5,370 nucleotides of DNA from Flavipsychrobacter stenotrophus. Lineage in GTDB: Bacteria > Bacteroidota > Bacteroidia > Chitinophagales > Chitinophagaceae. The stretch lies in assembly GCA_947372365.1 (NCBI GenBank), contig CANBTK010000195.1, positions 1-5,370 on the forward strand. Direction: 5' to 3'. The notes under the pieces are model-generated. The model was given only the letters and a program-made list of their open reading frames with translations. It was not told the DNA's origin and did no database searches. Made by a program: the position numbers and the translations under genes. Below, one piece after another: positions 1 to 5,064 of this stretch. Position 1 is the first letter of the stretch; every line of letters starts with the position of its first letter.

Positions 1-66
1 TATCATAACATATTTGACCGGCGGGTGCACAATTATCGTAAACGCCAAGGCATGGGTCCCGAATAG
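1..66 (+). CDS. Possible C-terminal end of an unidentified protein (5' truncated)
   Basis: Frame 1 is open from the first base to a TAG at 64-66 and would encode the last 21 residues of a basic protein (YHNIFDRRVHNYRKRQGMGP plus a final E). The rest of the gene lies outside the window. The composition (Arg, Lys, His, Tyr) is credible for a soluble C-terminus, and the A/T-rich non-coding DNA begins just after the stop. Frame 2 is also open, to a TAA at 80-82, so the choice of frame is a judgement from composition only. No family is recognised. A minus-strand gene is unlikely because ATG-started frames there stop within a few codons. Confidence 0.3.
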   Translation, partial: YHNIFDRRVHNYRKRQGMGPE

Positions 67-90
67 CGAACAAATAACATAATTAAATTT

Positions 91-129
91 ATTTGTTAAC
101 GATAAATTAACGATAGTAAATTAACAAAT
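91..129. repeat. A/T-rich TTAAC repeats inside an inverted repeat
   Basis: TTAACGATA occurs at 96-104 and again at 107-115, exactly 11 bp apart. A third TTAAC follows at 121-125. The outer parts form a perfect 9-bp inverted repeat, ATTTGTTAA (91-99) with TTAACAAAT (121-129). The 11-bp period is about one helical turn, as expected for side-by-side protein contacts, but no regulator is known for this word and there is no promoter close by. It may be a chance product of A/T-rich DNA. Confidence 0.4.
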
Positions 130-163
130 GAACCCGTTTTGAAGTAGAAAATGAGGACAGATG

Positions 164-198
164 CAAAAAAAGACAAGTAATTGTACTTGCCTTTCTTT
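164..198 (-). terminator. Hairpin terminator for the AraC-DUF983 operon, possibly bidirectional
   Basis: A perfect 6-bp stem, CAAGTA (174-179) with TACTTG (184-189), encloses a 4-base loop. It extends past one A-C mismatch through a G-C pair (172/191) into A-T pairs. On the minus strand the stem is followed by seven T residues (165-171), so it suits termination of the leftward operon, whose last stop codon is about 115 bases upstream. On the plus strand it is followed by CTTTCTTTG, so it might also stop a gene entering from the left. The stem is A/T-rich, so its strength is uncertain. Confidence 0.5.
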
Positions 199-306
199 GT
201 AAAAACACCTGCAAACAACAGGATAAAAAGCGCAAACCAATGCGACGGAAAAGTGCGCCAATAGGCTTCCCTGCCCCACTACCCTGCGTCAAACACCAGC
301 CAGGGG

Positions 307-723
307 CTAGCCAACCGGCTCTGCATCCGGCTCATACCTTACAAAAAAAGCAATCCAGATGGACCGGGATAAGCGCTGCAAAATAGGCTGCAAAACCAAT
401 AACATGGTGCAATTAATGCCCAGCCACCAGAAAATACTATTGTCTTTAATAGATATGCCAATAAAAAAGTACCAAAACACAAAGCTCGCAGCAAGGTACA
501 TTACAGAAAGTGCGTAACTAACATAACCAGTACCAAAGTAAAAACCAGCCTCTAACTCAAAACGCTGCCCACAATAAGGGCAGGTTTCGGGCATTGTCAT
601 GGTTGATTTGAAATTGTATGGGTTAGGGTTGGTAAAAAGCTTGCCCCTCCTGCACTTAGGGCAGCGGTTGGTAAATACGCTGGTAAGCAGGCTGGCACTC
701 TGGCTATGGTTTTGTGCGCACAT
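307..723 (-). CDS. DUF983 family protein: zinc-ribbon-like Cys pairs plus two membrane segments
   Basis: This 138-residue protein is recognised as DUF983, a family of small membrane proteins of unknown function. Near the N-terminus two CxxC pairs (Cys21/Cys24 in CPKCRRGKLF and Cys48/Cys51 in CPYCGQRF) look like a rubredoxin/zinc-ribbon knuckle pair. Then follow the family-like ELEAGFYFGTGYVSYAL stretch (residues 56-72) and two hydrophobic segments at about 66-90 and 97-118. The C-terminal SRSIWIAFFVRY (about 119-130) is also typical of the family. Its length is normal and nothing is broken. The ATG at 723 lies 2 bases after the TAA of the AraC regulator gene, so the two are almost certainly co-transcribed and translationally coupled. 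Metal binding is inferred from the cysteines only; the function is unknown. Confidence 0.88.
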   Translation of the reverse strand: MCAQNHSQSASLLTSVFTNRCPKCRRGKLFTNPNPYNFKSTMTMPETCPYCGQRFELEAGFYFGTGYVSYALSVMYLAASFVFWYFFIGISIKDNSIFWWLGINCTMLLVLQPILQRLSRSIWIAFFVRYEPDAEPVG

Positions 724-725
724 AA

Positions 726-1631
726 TTATGGTGTATTAGTTTCCTTGGTTAAATATGACTTCCTGAACTCCTCCGGCGTAACGCCCTCGTATTTCTTGAA
801 GAATTTTGTAAAATATGAATTATCCGAAAAGCCCAGTTGCCAGGCAATCTCAGCCACACCCAGCCCTGCATTCACCAGCAGCCGCTTGGCTTCCAGCAAT
901 ACCCTATCGCGTATTACCTCCCCGGCTGGCTTGCCCAGCAGTTCGTTGCACACAGCGTTCAGGTGGTTGGGCGTTATATACAGCAGGCTTGCGTAGTCCT
1001 TGGGCAGGTGCTTGCTGGCATAGTACTCCCCTACCAGCTTCCTGAAGTTGTAAAGCACCAGGTAGTTTTGCTGCAAGGCACCCGCAGGCAGTGCCGCATT
1101 GCTTTCCCGGGCTACAGTTACGAAAAGCTCCATAAGGTGGGCGCATACCATAGCCCGGGTAAACCTGTCATGGTTTTGCACCTCGTTAATGATGGCCTGC
1201 ATCAGTGCCCCTACCCTTTTCAATGGCTTTGCCGCAAGGTTTATCACACTATCGCTGGCTATCCCCCTCAGGAAAGGCATCTTAGCCGCCACCTCTTCCT
1301 CCGGCAGGAAGGCATTAATAAGTGCTTCGGAACAATTAATAATATAACCATCCTCATTGCCTTTGAAGCTCCAGGTATGCACCTGGCCCGGTATCATAAA
1401 ATATAACTGCCCGGGCTTTACCTCAAACTGCTCAAAGTCTATGGTATGGCTGCCGCCACCTGCCGTAAACAGCATTATATGGTAAAATGAATGCCTGTGC
1501 GGGAAATAAAGGTTGCTATGCTGCGCCAGGTAATGCGCCAGGTTATCGGCAATAATATCATCGTGCAGGTGATTACTACCGTTCAGCGAACAGATATCAT
1601 ACACAGGAATGGTATTATTTACTTTTGGCAT
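726..1631 (-). CDS. AraC-family transcriptional regulator (N-terminal cupin, C-terminal double HTH)
   Basis: This 301-residue regulator has the usual AraC length and layout. Residues about 40-105 form the cupin-type sensing domain (PHRHSFYHIMLF at 44-55, then VKPGQLYFMIPGQVHTW at 71-87). This fold usually binds a small ligand, but the ligand cannot be told here. Residues about 195-292 are the DNA-binding domain: the first helix-turn-helix around DYASLLYITPNHLNAVC (212-228), the second around VAEIAWQLGFSDNSYFTKFF (259-278), ending in the characteristic GVTPEEFRK. I chose the ATG at 1631. A GTG at 1658 is in frame, but it would lie upstream of, and read through, a good TACCTTTG promoter box (1639-1646), and the added nine residues are not family-like. 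The gene is the first of a two-gene operon with DUF983 and is divergent from the S46 peptidase gene. Targets are unknown; autoregulation or control of the divergent gene is possible. Confidence 0.92.
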   Translation of the reverse strand: MPKVNNTIPVYDICSLNGSNHLHDDIIADNLAHYLAQHSNLYFPHRHSFYHIMLFTAGGGSHTIDFEQFEVKPGQLYFMIPGQVHTWSFKGNEDGYIINCSEALINAFLPEEEVAAKMPFLRGIASDSVINLAAKPLKRVGALMQAIINEVQNHDRFTRAMVCAHLMELFVTVARESNAALPAGALQQNYLVLYNFRKLVGEYYASKHLPKDYASLLYITPNHLNAVCNELLGKPAGEVIRDRVLLEAKRLLVNAGLGVAEIAWQLGFSDNSYFTKFFKKYEGVTPEEFRKSYLTKETNTP

Positions 1632-1638
1632 TGCCGCA

Positions 1639-1646
1639 CAAAGGTA
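1639..1646 (-). promoter_or_regulatory. Bacteroidota -7 box TACCTTTG for the AraC-DUF983 operon
   Basis: Read on the minus strand, TACCTTTG matches the Bacteroidota primary sigma factor -7 consensus TAnnTTTG exactly. No TTG lies at the usual 19-bp distance; the closest candidate is CTG about 18 bp upstream, so the -33 element is weak. Only seven bases separate the box from the ATG at 1631. If transcription starts about 4-5 bases after the box, the mRNA would have a leader of only 2-3 bases. Confidence 0.6.
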
Positions 1647-1710
1647 CTGCCCGCGCACAAAAGCCAGTTGTATAATTTATGTTTACAGTGGTACTTTTTA
1701 CTGGTGGCCT

Positions 1711-1730
1711 GCCTAAACCTATGATTAGGC
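1711..1730. repeat. Short inverted repeat GCCTAA-N8-TTAGGC
   Basis: GCCTAA at 1711-1716 pairs perfectly with TTAGGC at 1725-1730 around an 8-base spacer. No T-tract follows on either strand, so it is not a terminator. It lies between two divergent promoters, so a protein-binding dyad is possible but unproven. Confidence 0.35.
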
Positions 1731-1808
1731 CGCTTGCTTTGCAGCCCCACCCCGAAGTGTTCCGTACTTTCAAAGTGTAGGGCACCAAGGTTAGGTACAA
1801 CCATAAGC

Positions 1809-1836
1809 GCCGACTGCAAACTGAGCACTGCCGACT
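1809..1836. repeat. Degenerate heptanucleotide tandem repeat (four units, GnnnACT)
   Basis: Four consecutive 7-base units can be read: GCCGACT (1809-1815), GCAAACT (1816-1822), GAGCACT (1823-1829) and GCCGACT (1830-1836). All begin with G and end in ACT, and the first and last are identical, placed 21 bp apart. Short heptamer arrays of this sort are known in bacterial intergenic DNA, for example the STRR repeats of filamentous cyanobacteria. The array ends 49 bp before the -7 box of the peptidase gene. An alternative reading as a pair of AraC-type half-sites 21 bp apart is treated in the findings. Confidence 0.55.
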
Positions 1837-1885
1837 CAAAAATCTCCCCCTTTTATTCCCCTTATAAATACTCGCCTGTAATAAT

Positions 1886-1893
1886 TACTTTTG
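1886..1893 (+). promoter_or_regulatory. Bacteroidota -7 box TACTTTTG for the S46 peptidase gene
   Basis: TACTTTTG is an exact TAnnTTTG match. It ends 19 bases before the ATG at 1913, giving a predicted leader of about 15 A/T-rich bases with no Shine-Dalgarno sequence, as is common in this phylum. No TTG lies 19 bp upstream; TTA at 1862-1864 is the nearest degenerate candidate. Confidence 0.6.
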
Positions 1894-1912
1894 CGGGATT
1901 AAACAGTATTAA

Positions 1913-4114
1913 ATGAAAAAAATATTTTTACTTTTTGCATCGGTTATTTCCTTTATTGGGGCAAGGGCTGATGAGGGCATGTGGATTCCAATGCTTATTG
2001 GCAAAAACTATGAGGAGATGCAGCGCATGGGGCTGAAACTCACTAAGGAAGACCTCTACAGCATTAACCATAGCAGCATGAAGGATGCTATCCTTCAGTT
2101 TGGCGGTGGCTGTACAGCCGAAATGATTTCAGGCACCGGCCTGCTGCTCACTAACCACCACTGTGGCTATGACGCTATTGCCGGCCTGAGCACTGTAGAG
2201 CGCAACCTGCTTGACAATGGCTTCTGGGCACACAATATGCAGGAAGAATTGCCTGCTAAAGGCGTTACTGCCCTGTTTTTGCAGAAAATGGTAGATGTTA
2301 CCGACGAAGTAAAAGCAGTAGTTGGCAATACCAATGGCGAAGAGTACAACAAGAAATTTGACGAAATAAAGAAAGTTATTGAAACCCGCGAAAGCCAGAA
2401 GGAGAAATTCGTGGCTAACGTAAAGGAATATTTCAATGGCAACCAGTACTTCCTGCTTATCTACAAAAAGTACACTGACGTAAGGCTGGTAGGCACACCG
2501 CCAAAGAACCTGGGCAAATTCGGTGGCGATACCGACAACTGGGTTTGGCCACGCCATACATCCGATTTTTCAATGTTCCGCATATATGCAGGCGCCGACA
2601 ACGAGCCTAAGCCATATGCCGCTGACAACGTGCCTTACAAGCCAGGCAAATTCCTACCGGTATCTATTAAAGGCGTGGAAGAAGGCGACTATGCCATGAT
2701 ATTTGGCTACCCTGGCCGTACCAACCGTTACGAAGTATCTTATGGCGTGGACCTTGCCGTAAATACTGTAAATCCGTCAATTGTTGCTATCCGTACCATG
2801 CGCCTGGACATTATGAAGCGCCACATGGACAAGGATAAAAACACCTACCTGCAGCTCACCAGCCTATACAGCCGTATTGCCAACTACTGGAAATACTTCA
2901 TTGGCCAGACTGAACAACTGAAGCGCCTGAACGTAGTAGACGATAAGAAGAAAAGCGAAGATGAATTTGTGGCATGGCAACGCGCTAATAACATGGACGC
3001 ATCGCTGATGAACAAGTTCCAGGCTGCATTTGCTGACTACAAGCCATATGCCAAGCACGCTACTTACTATAACGAATGTTACAGGGCTAGCGCACTGGCC
3101 AGGATGGCCGGCGCATTAAAGCCACTTTATGAATACCTGGAGAAGAACGAAAAGCCTAATGACGACAGTGTAAAGAAATATACAACCATTGCACAAACTG
3201 CACGCCGCGCACTGGCTAAGGAATATGACCCGGGCACCGAAAAGGAGCTGCTGGCTGAAATGACCAAGATGTACTACGAAAATGTAGATAAGAGCCAATT
3301 GCCTGATATCTACGAAAAAGTAATCTTCAACAAAGAGTGCTGCGGCAAGAAAACCTGCAAAAAGCCAACTAAAAAAGGCGAGCTGGTTTGCTATATGGGC
3401 ACTACCTACGCACAGTATGCCGACTATGTTATGAGCCACACTTTCGTAACCGACAGTATTACCTTTAATGCGTTTTTAGCCAAGCCAACGCTTGCCGCAC
3501 TAAAGAATGATGCTGCTGTACAATACGCAATGAGCTTCGTAACTAACTACACTAAAAATTACCAGCCAAAGGTTGAAGCTTTCAACTACAAGAAAGCTGA
3601 ATACGCTAAAGAATACCTGCGCGAAATGATGATACAGAAGAAGGACAAAATGTTCTACCCTGATGCTAACTCTACTATGCGCGTAACTTATGGCAAAGTA
3701 AAAGGCTACAACCCACAGGATGGCCTGCACGCTAATTTCTACACTACGCTTGATGGCCTGGTGGCTAAATACAAACCCGGCAGCGAAGAGTTTGATGCCC
3801 CAGTAGAATTGATTAACCTTTACAAGGCAAAAGACTTTGGCCAGTACGCTGATGGCGTTGATGGCAAAATACATACCTGTTTCGTTACTACTAACGATAT
3901 TACAGGCGGCAACTCAGGCAGCCCATGTATTAACGCTAATGGCGAACTGATAGGCGCTGCTTTTGATGGCAACTGGGAAGCCATGAGCGGCGATATCGCT
4001 TTCGATAAAAAGTATAAAAGGACAATAGTATGCGACATCCGTTTTATCCTCTTCCTGGTTGATAAACTGGGCCATGCCGATAACCTGATTAAAGAAATGG
4101 ACGTAAGGAAGTAA
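1913..4114 (+). CDS. Exported S46 family serine dipeptidyl-peptidase, DPP7-like
   Basis: This 733-residue protein is a complete S46 peptidase, an enzyme that removes dipeptides from the N-terminus of oligopeptides, normally in the periplasm. An N-terminal signal peptide (MKKIFLLFASVISFIGARA, probable cleavage after Ala19) precedes the conserved DEGMW. The chymotrypsin-like fold carries the triad: His83 in TNHHCGYD, Asp218 in PRHTSDF and Ser668 in TGGNSGSP. These were aligned by motif to His89, Asp225 and Ser648 of Porphyromonas gingivalis DPP7, from memory. Asn209, Trp210 and Arg214 in DNWVWPR fit the substrate N-terminus pocket. The residue 18 after the catalytic Ser is Gly686 (FDGNWE), which in this family marks DPP7 (hydrophobic P1 preference); DPP11 has Arg or Ser there. 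An unusual Cys/Lys-rich stretch lies at residues 476-493 within the helical insertion domain. The size is slightly above the 712-720 residues of the P. gingivalis enzymes. Likely role: peptide scavenging for nutrition. It is monocistronic. Confidence 0.95.
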   Translation: MKKIFLLFASVISFIGARADEGMWIPMLIGKNYEEMQRMGLKLTKEDLYSINHSSMKDAILQFGGGCTAEMISGTGLLLTNHHCGYDAIAGLSTVERNLLDNGFWAHNMQEELPAKGVTALFLQKMVDVTDEVKAVVGNTNGEEYNKKFDEIKKVIETRESQKEKFVANVKEYFNGNQYFLLIYKKYTDVRLVGTPPKNLGKFGGDTDNWVWPRHTSDFSMFRIYAGADNEPKPYAADNVPYKPGKFLPVSIKGVEEGDYAMIFGYPGRTNRYEVSYGVDLAVNTVNPSIVAIRTMRLDIMKRHMDKDKNTYLQLTSLYSRIANYWKYFIGQTEQLKRLNVVDDKKKSEDEFVAWQRANNMDASLMNKFQAAFADYKPYAKHATYYNECYRASALARMAGALKPLYEYLEKNEKPNDDSVKKYTTIAQTARRALAKEYDPGTEKELLAEMTKMYYENVDKSQLPDIYEKVIFNKECCGKKTCKKPTKKGELVCYMGTTYAQYADYVMSHTFVTDSITFNAFLAKPTLAALKNDAAVQYAMSFVTNYTKNYQPKVEAFNYKKAEYAKEYLREMMIQKKDKMFYPDANSTMRVTYGKVKGYNPQDGLHANFYTTLDGLVAKYKPGSEEFDAPVELINLYKAKDFGQYADGVDGKIHTCFVTTNDITGGNSGSPCINANGELIGAAFDGNWEAMSGDIAFDKKYKRTIVCDIRFILFLVDKLGHADNLIKEMDVRK

Positions 4115-4146
4115 ACTATTAACCTTACGGGATATAAGTTTTTTGG

Positions 4147-4180
4147 GAGCCACAGACGAAAGTTTGTGGCTCTTTTGTTT
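4147..4180 (+). terminator. Strong rho-independent terminator of the S46 peptidase gene
   Basis: An 11-bp stem (4147-4157 with 4162-4172, containing one G-U pair) is closed by a GAAA tetraloop (4158-4161) and followed by TTTTGTTTG. The stem includes GAGCCACA paired with TGTGGCTC. It begins 32 bases after the TAA of the peptidase gene. The minus strand lacks a T-tract after the stem (it reads CCCAAAAAA), so the terminator acts on the plus strand only. Confidence 0.92.
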
Positions 4181-4348
4181 GTAGCCTGCAAGCCGTGCCC
4201 TAAGTCAATGCATTAATCAACAAATCCGGCACGAAGGTTTCCCGCGGAGGGCGCAAAGGGTCCGCAAAGTAAAGGCGCTAAGCCACTGCGGCTTCGTGCA
4301 GATTTTGGGTGTTTAACAGGTATAAAAGGCTACAGCACCGCCTCTCCC
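4181..4348. other. Non-coding convergent 3' region with repeat element
   Basis: The 168 bases between the peptidase terminator and the stop codon of the Crp/Fnr gene hold no gene. They contain the CGCAAAG-type repeat cluster. Next to the Crp/Fnr stop codon there is only a weak minus-strand hairpin (AGGC at 4327-4330 with GCCT at 4340-4343, then TTTAT), a poor candidate for the terminator of that gene. Confidence 0.65.
4229..4299. repeat. CGCAAAG-type intergenic repeat cluster bounded by an 8-bp inverted repeat
   Basis: Five related 7-base units occur in one orientation: CACGAAG (4230-4236), CGCGGAG (4243-4249), CGCAAAG (4252-4258), CGCAAAG (4263-4269) and CGCTAAG (4276-4282), with starts 13, 9, 11 and 13 bp apart. 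GCACGAAG (4229-4236) and CTTCGTGC (4292-4299) form a perfect inverted repeat around the cluster. A smaller hairpin, AAGCC (4280-4284) with GGCTT (4290-4294), overlaps the right arm and would compete with it. From memory, degenerate CGCAAAG-type repeats are common between genes of Bacteroidota genomes. Their function is not established. Confidence 0.6.
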
Positions 4349-4927
4349 CTATGCCTTTACACTCAGCTTTTTCCTGATGCGGCTAAGGGTTTCAAGCGTT
4401 ATGCCCAGGTAGGTAGCAATATACATCAACGGCACTCTTTGCAACAATTCGGGGTAATGTTCTATGAAATATAAATAACGCTGTTCTGCACTGTGCTTCC
4501 TTATCAGGTAAAGGCGCTCTTCGCTCCTTATGAAGTACATCTCCGTTATTACCCGGGCAGTATAGTTAAAGGCATCCAGCTCGGTATATATTTTCTGCAG
4601 GCTGTCGTAGTGGATTCGGGCAAGGGTACACGGCTCCAGTGTTTCTATGTATTCGTAACCGGGATTGCGCGTATAAAAACTATTTACAGAGATAGCCATA
4701 TTGGTTTCATGCATAAAACGCGAGCAAATCTCTTCGCCATCCTTTACGTAATACATGCGCAGCAGGCCCTTTACCACTACATAAATGTAGTTGCAGGTTT
4801 GCCCGTCTTTAAGCAACAGGTGCTTTTTAGGCACTTCAATTATTTCCAGCTTTTCGGCAAGCACGGACTTGAGTTCATCGCTCAACGGCCGGATTGAATT
4901 CATTAAATTGAATAGCGGAGTCAGCAT
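4349..4927 (-). CDS. Crp/Fnr-family transcriptional regulator
   Basis: This 192-residue protein has the Crp/Fnr layout at the short length usual in Bacteroidota. Residues about 25-115 form the cyclic-nucleotide-binding-type beta-barrel (VPKKHLLLKDGQTCNYIYVV, then VKGLLRMYY, with FMHET and the ETLEPCTLARI stretch). A helical linker follows, then a compact helix-turn-helix (VPLMYIATYLGITLETLSRIRKK, 165-187). The recognition helix reads E179-T-L-S182-R183, the same E-xx-S-R pattern as FNR, which reads TTGAT half-sites. The scarce, unclustered cysteines do not support an FNR-type iron-sulfur cluster, and the ligand is unknown. The ATG at 4927 was kept; Met9 (4903) is a possible later start. The gene is divergent from the secreted-protein gene and separated from it by 208 bp holding two matching operators. 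No exact TAnnTTTG box is seen upstream; near matches on the minus strand are TATCTTTA (4950-4957) and TCGGTTTG (4960-4967). Confidence 0.92.
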   Translation of the reverse strand: MLTPLFNLMNSIRPLSDELKSVLAEKLEIIEVPKKHLLLKDGQTCNYIYVVVKGLLRMYYVKDGEEICSRFMHETNMAISVNSFYTRNPGYEYIETLEPCTLARIHYDSLQKIYTELDAFNYTARVITEMYFIRSEERLYLIRKHSAEQRYLYFIEHYPELLQRVPLMYIATYLGITLETLSRIRKKLSVKA

Positions 4928-5011
4928 AGAAATACTTATTAATGAGCCTTAAAGATATTCAAACCGACTCATATTTTATCAGTATTTATTTAAATGTTAG
5001 CACATGTTTTT

Positions 5012-5026
5012 TTGCCTTTTGGGCAA
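5012..5026. repeat. Short dyad TTGCC-N5-GGCAA next to the distal operator
   Basis: TTGCC (5012-5016) and GGCAA (5022-5026) form a perfect 5-bp inverted repeat around TTTTG. It abuts the distal Crp/Fnr-like operator and shares base 5026 with its wider arm. It could be a hairpin or part of a larger protein-binding site; nothing in the sequence decides this. Confidence 0.35.
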
Positions 5027-5043
5027 TTTGACAAAAGTCAAAT
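5026..5043. promoter_or_regulatory. Distal Crp/Fnr-type operator (ATTTGAC-N4-GTCAAAT)
   Basis: A perfect 7+7 inverted repeat, ATTTGACAAAAGTCAAAT, contains the core TTGAC-N4-GTCAA typical of FNR/DNR/FixK-type boxes. Its centre (5034.5) lies 37 bp upstream of the centre of the second copy and about 77 bp before the predicted start of transcription of the gene at 5136. The neighbouring regulator gene has a recognition helix that fits this half-site. Confidence 0.7.
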
Positions 5044-5049
5044 AAAGAA

Positions 5050-5059
5050 GGCCGCGGCC
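5050..5059. repeat. GC-only palindrome GGCCGCGGCC between the two operators
   Basis: A perfect 10-bp palindrome of only G and C sits between the two Crp/Fnr-like boxes in otherwise A/T-rich DNA. It may be a separate protein-binding site or chance; no known factor is assigned. Confidence 0.4.
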
Positions 5060-5064
5060 CGAAC

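Larger units (their letters stand above)
67..306. other. Non-coding interval between a possible incoming gene and the AraC-DUF983 operon
   Basis: No convincing gene is seen here. The left third (about 75-130) is very A/T-rich and holds repeated TTAAC words. The centre holds a terminator-like hairpin (164-198). The right part (200-306) contains only a weak CCTG/CAGG hairpin at 208-222. A 61-codon minus-strand frame spans 107-292, but it has an atypical Arg/Ser/Cys-rich composition, crosses the terminator and has no recognisable domain, so it was not called. Both flanking genes would end in this interval, so it is best read as a convergent 3' region. Confidence 0.6.
1632..1912. promoter_or_regulatory. 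Divergent intergenic control region between AraC and S46 peptidase genes
   Basis: This 281-bp non-coding interval separates two outward-facing genes. It holds the -7 box of the leftward operon at 1639-1646, a small GCCTAA/TTAGGC hairpin at 1711-1730, a palindrome ACTTTCAAAGT at 1766-1776 with AAGTGT repeated at 1755-1760 and 1773-1778, a heptamer repeat at 1809-1836, and the -7 box of the peptidase gene at 1886-1893. No coding potential stands out. Confidence 0.7.

Noticed and set aside
2..82. Frame 2 open from the window start to TAA at 80-82
   Set aside because: It overlaps the frame 1 tail that ends at 66. Both cannot be the gene end, and the frame 1 peptide looks slightly more protein-like; the choice stays uncertain.
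107..292. Minus-strand 61-codon open frame
   Set aside because: It crosses the hairpin terminator at 164-198, has no recognisable domain, no good promoter and an odd Ser/Arg/Cys-rich composition, so it looks like a chance frame in non-coding DNA.
837..1406. Plus-strand 189-codon frame opposite the AraC-family gene
   Set aside because: It lies wholly antisense to a well-conserved AraC domain protein and gives a Gln/His/Pro-rich translation without family features, so it is a shadow frame.
1632..1658. GTG-started N-terminal extension of the AraC-family protein
   Set aside because: The added nine codons overlap an exact TAnnTTTG promoter box and are not typical of the family; the ATG at 1631 is preferred.
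2129..2557. Minus-strand frames inside the S46 gene (also 3116-3439, 3500-3874 and 3820-4191)
   Set aside because: All are hydrophobic shadow translations of the complementary strand of a complete, motif-rich peptidase gene.
4243..4282. CRISPR-like array
   Set aside because: The repeat units are only 7 bases, degenerate, and spaced 9-13 bp apart, far from CRISPR repeat and spacer lengths; no cas gene is present.
4327..4343. Hairpin AGGC/GCCT followed by TTTAT on the minus strand as the terminator of the Crp/Fnr gene
   Set aside because: The stem is only 4 bp with a 9-base loop and a poor T-tract, too weak to call as a feature.
4493..4897. Plus-strand 134-codon frame opposite the Crp/Fnr gene
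   Set aside because: It is antisense to a clear Crp/Fnr protein and resembles no known family.
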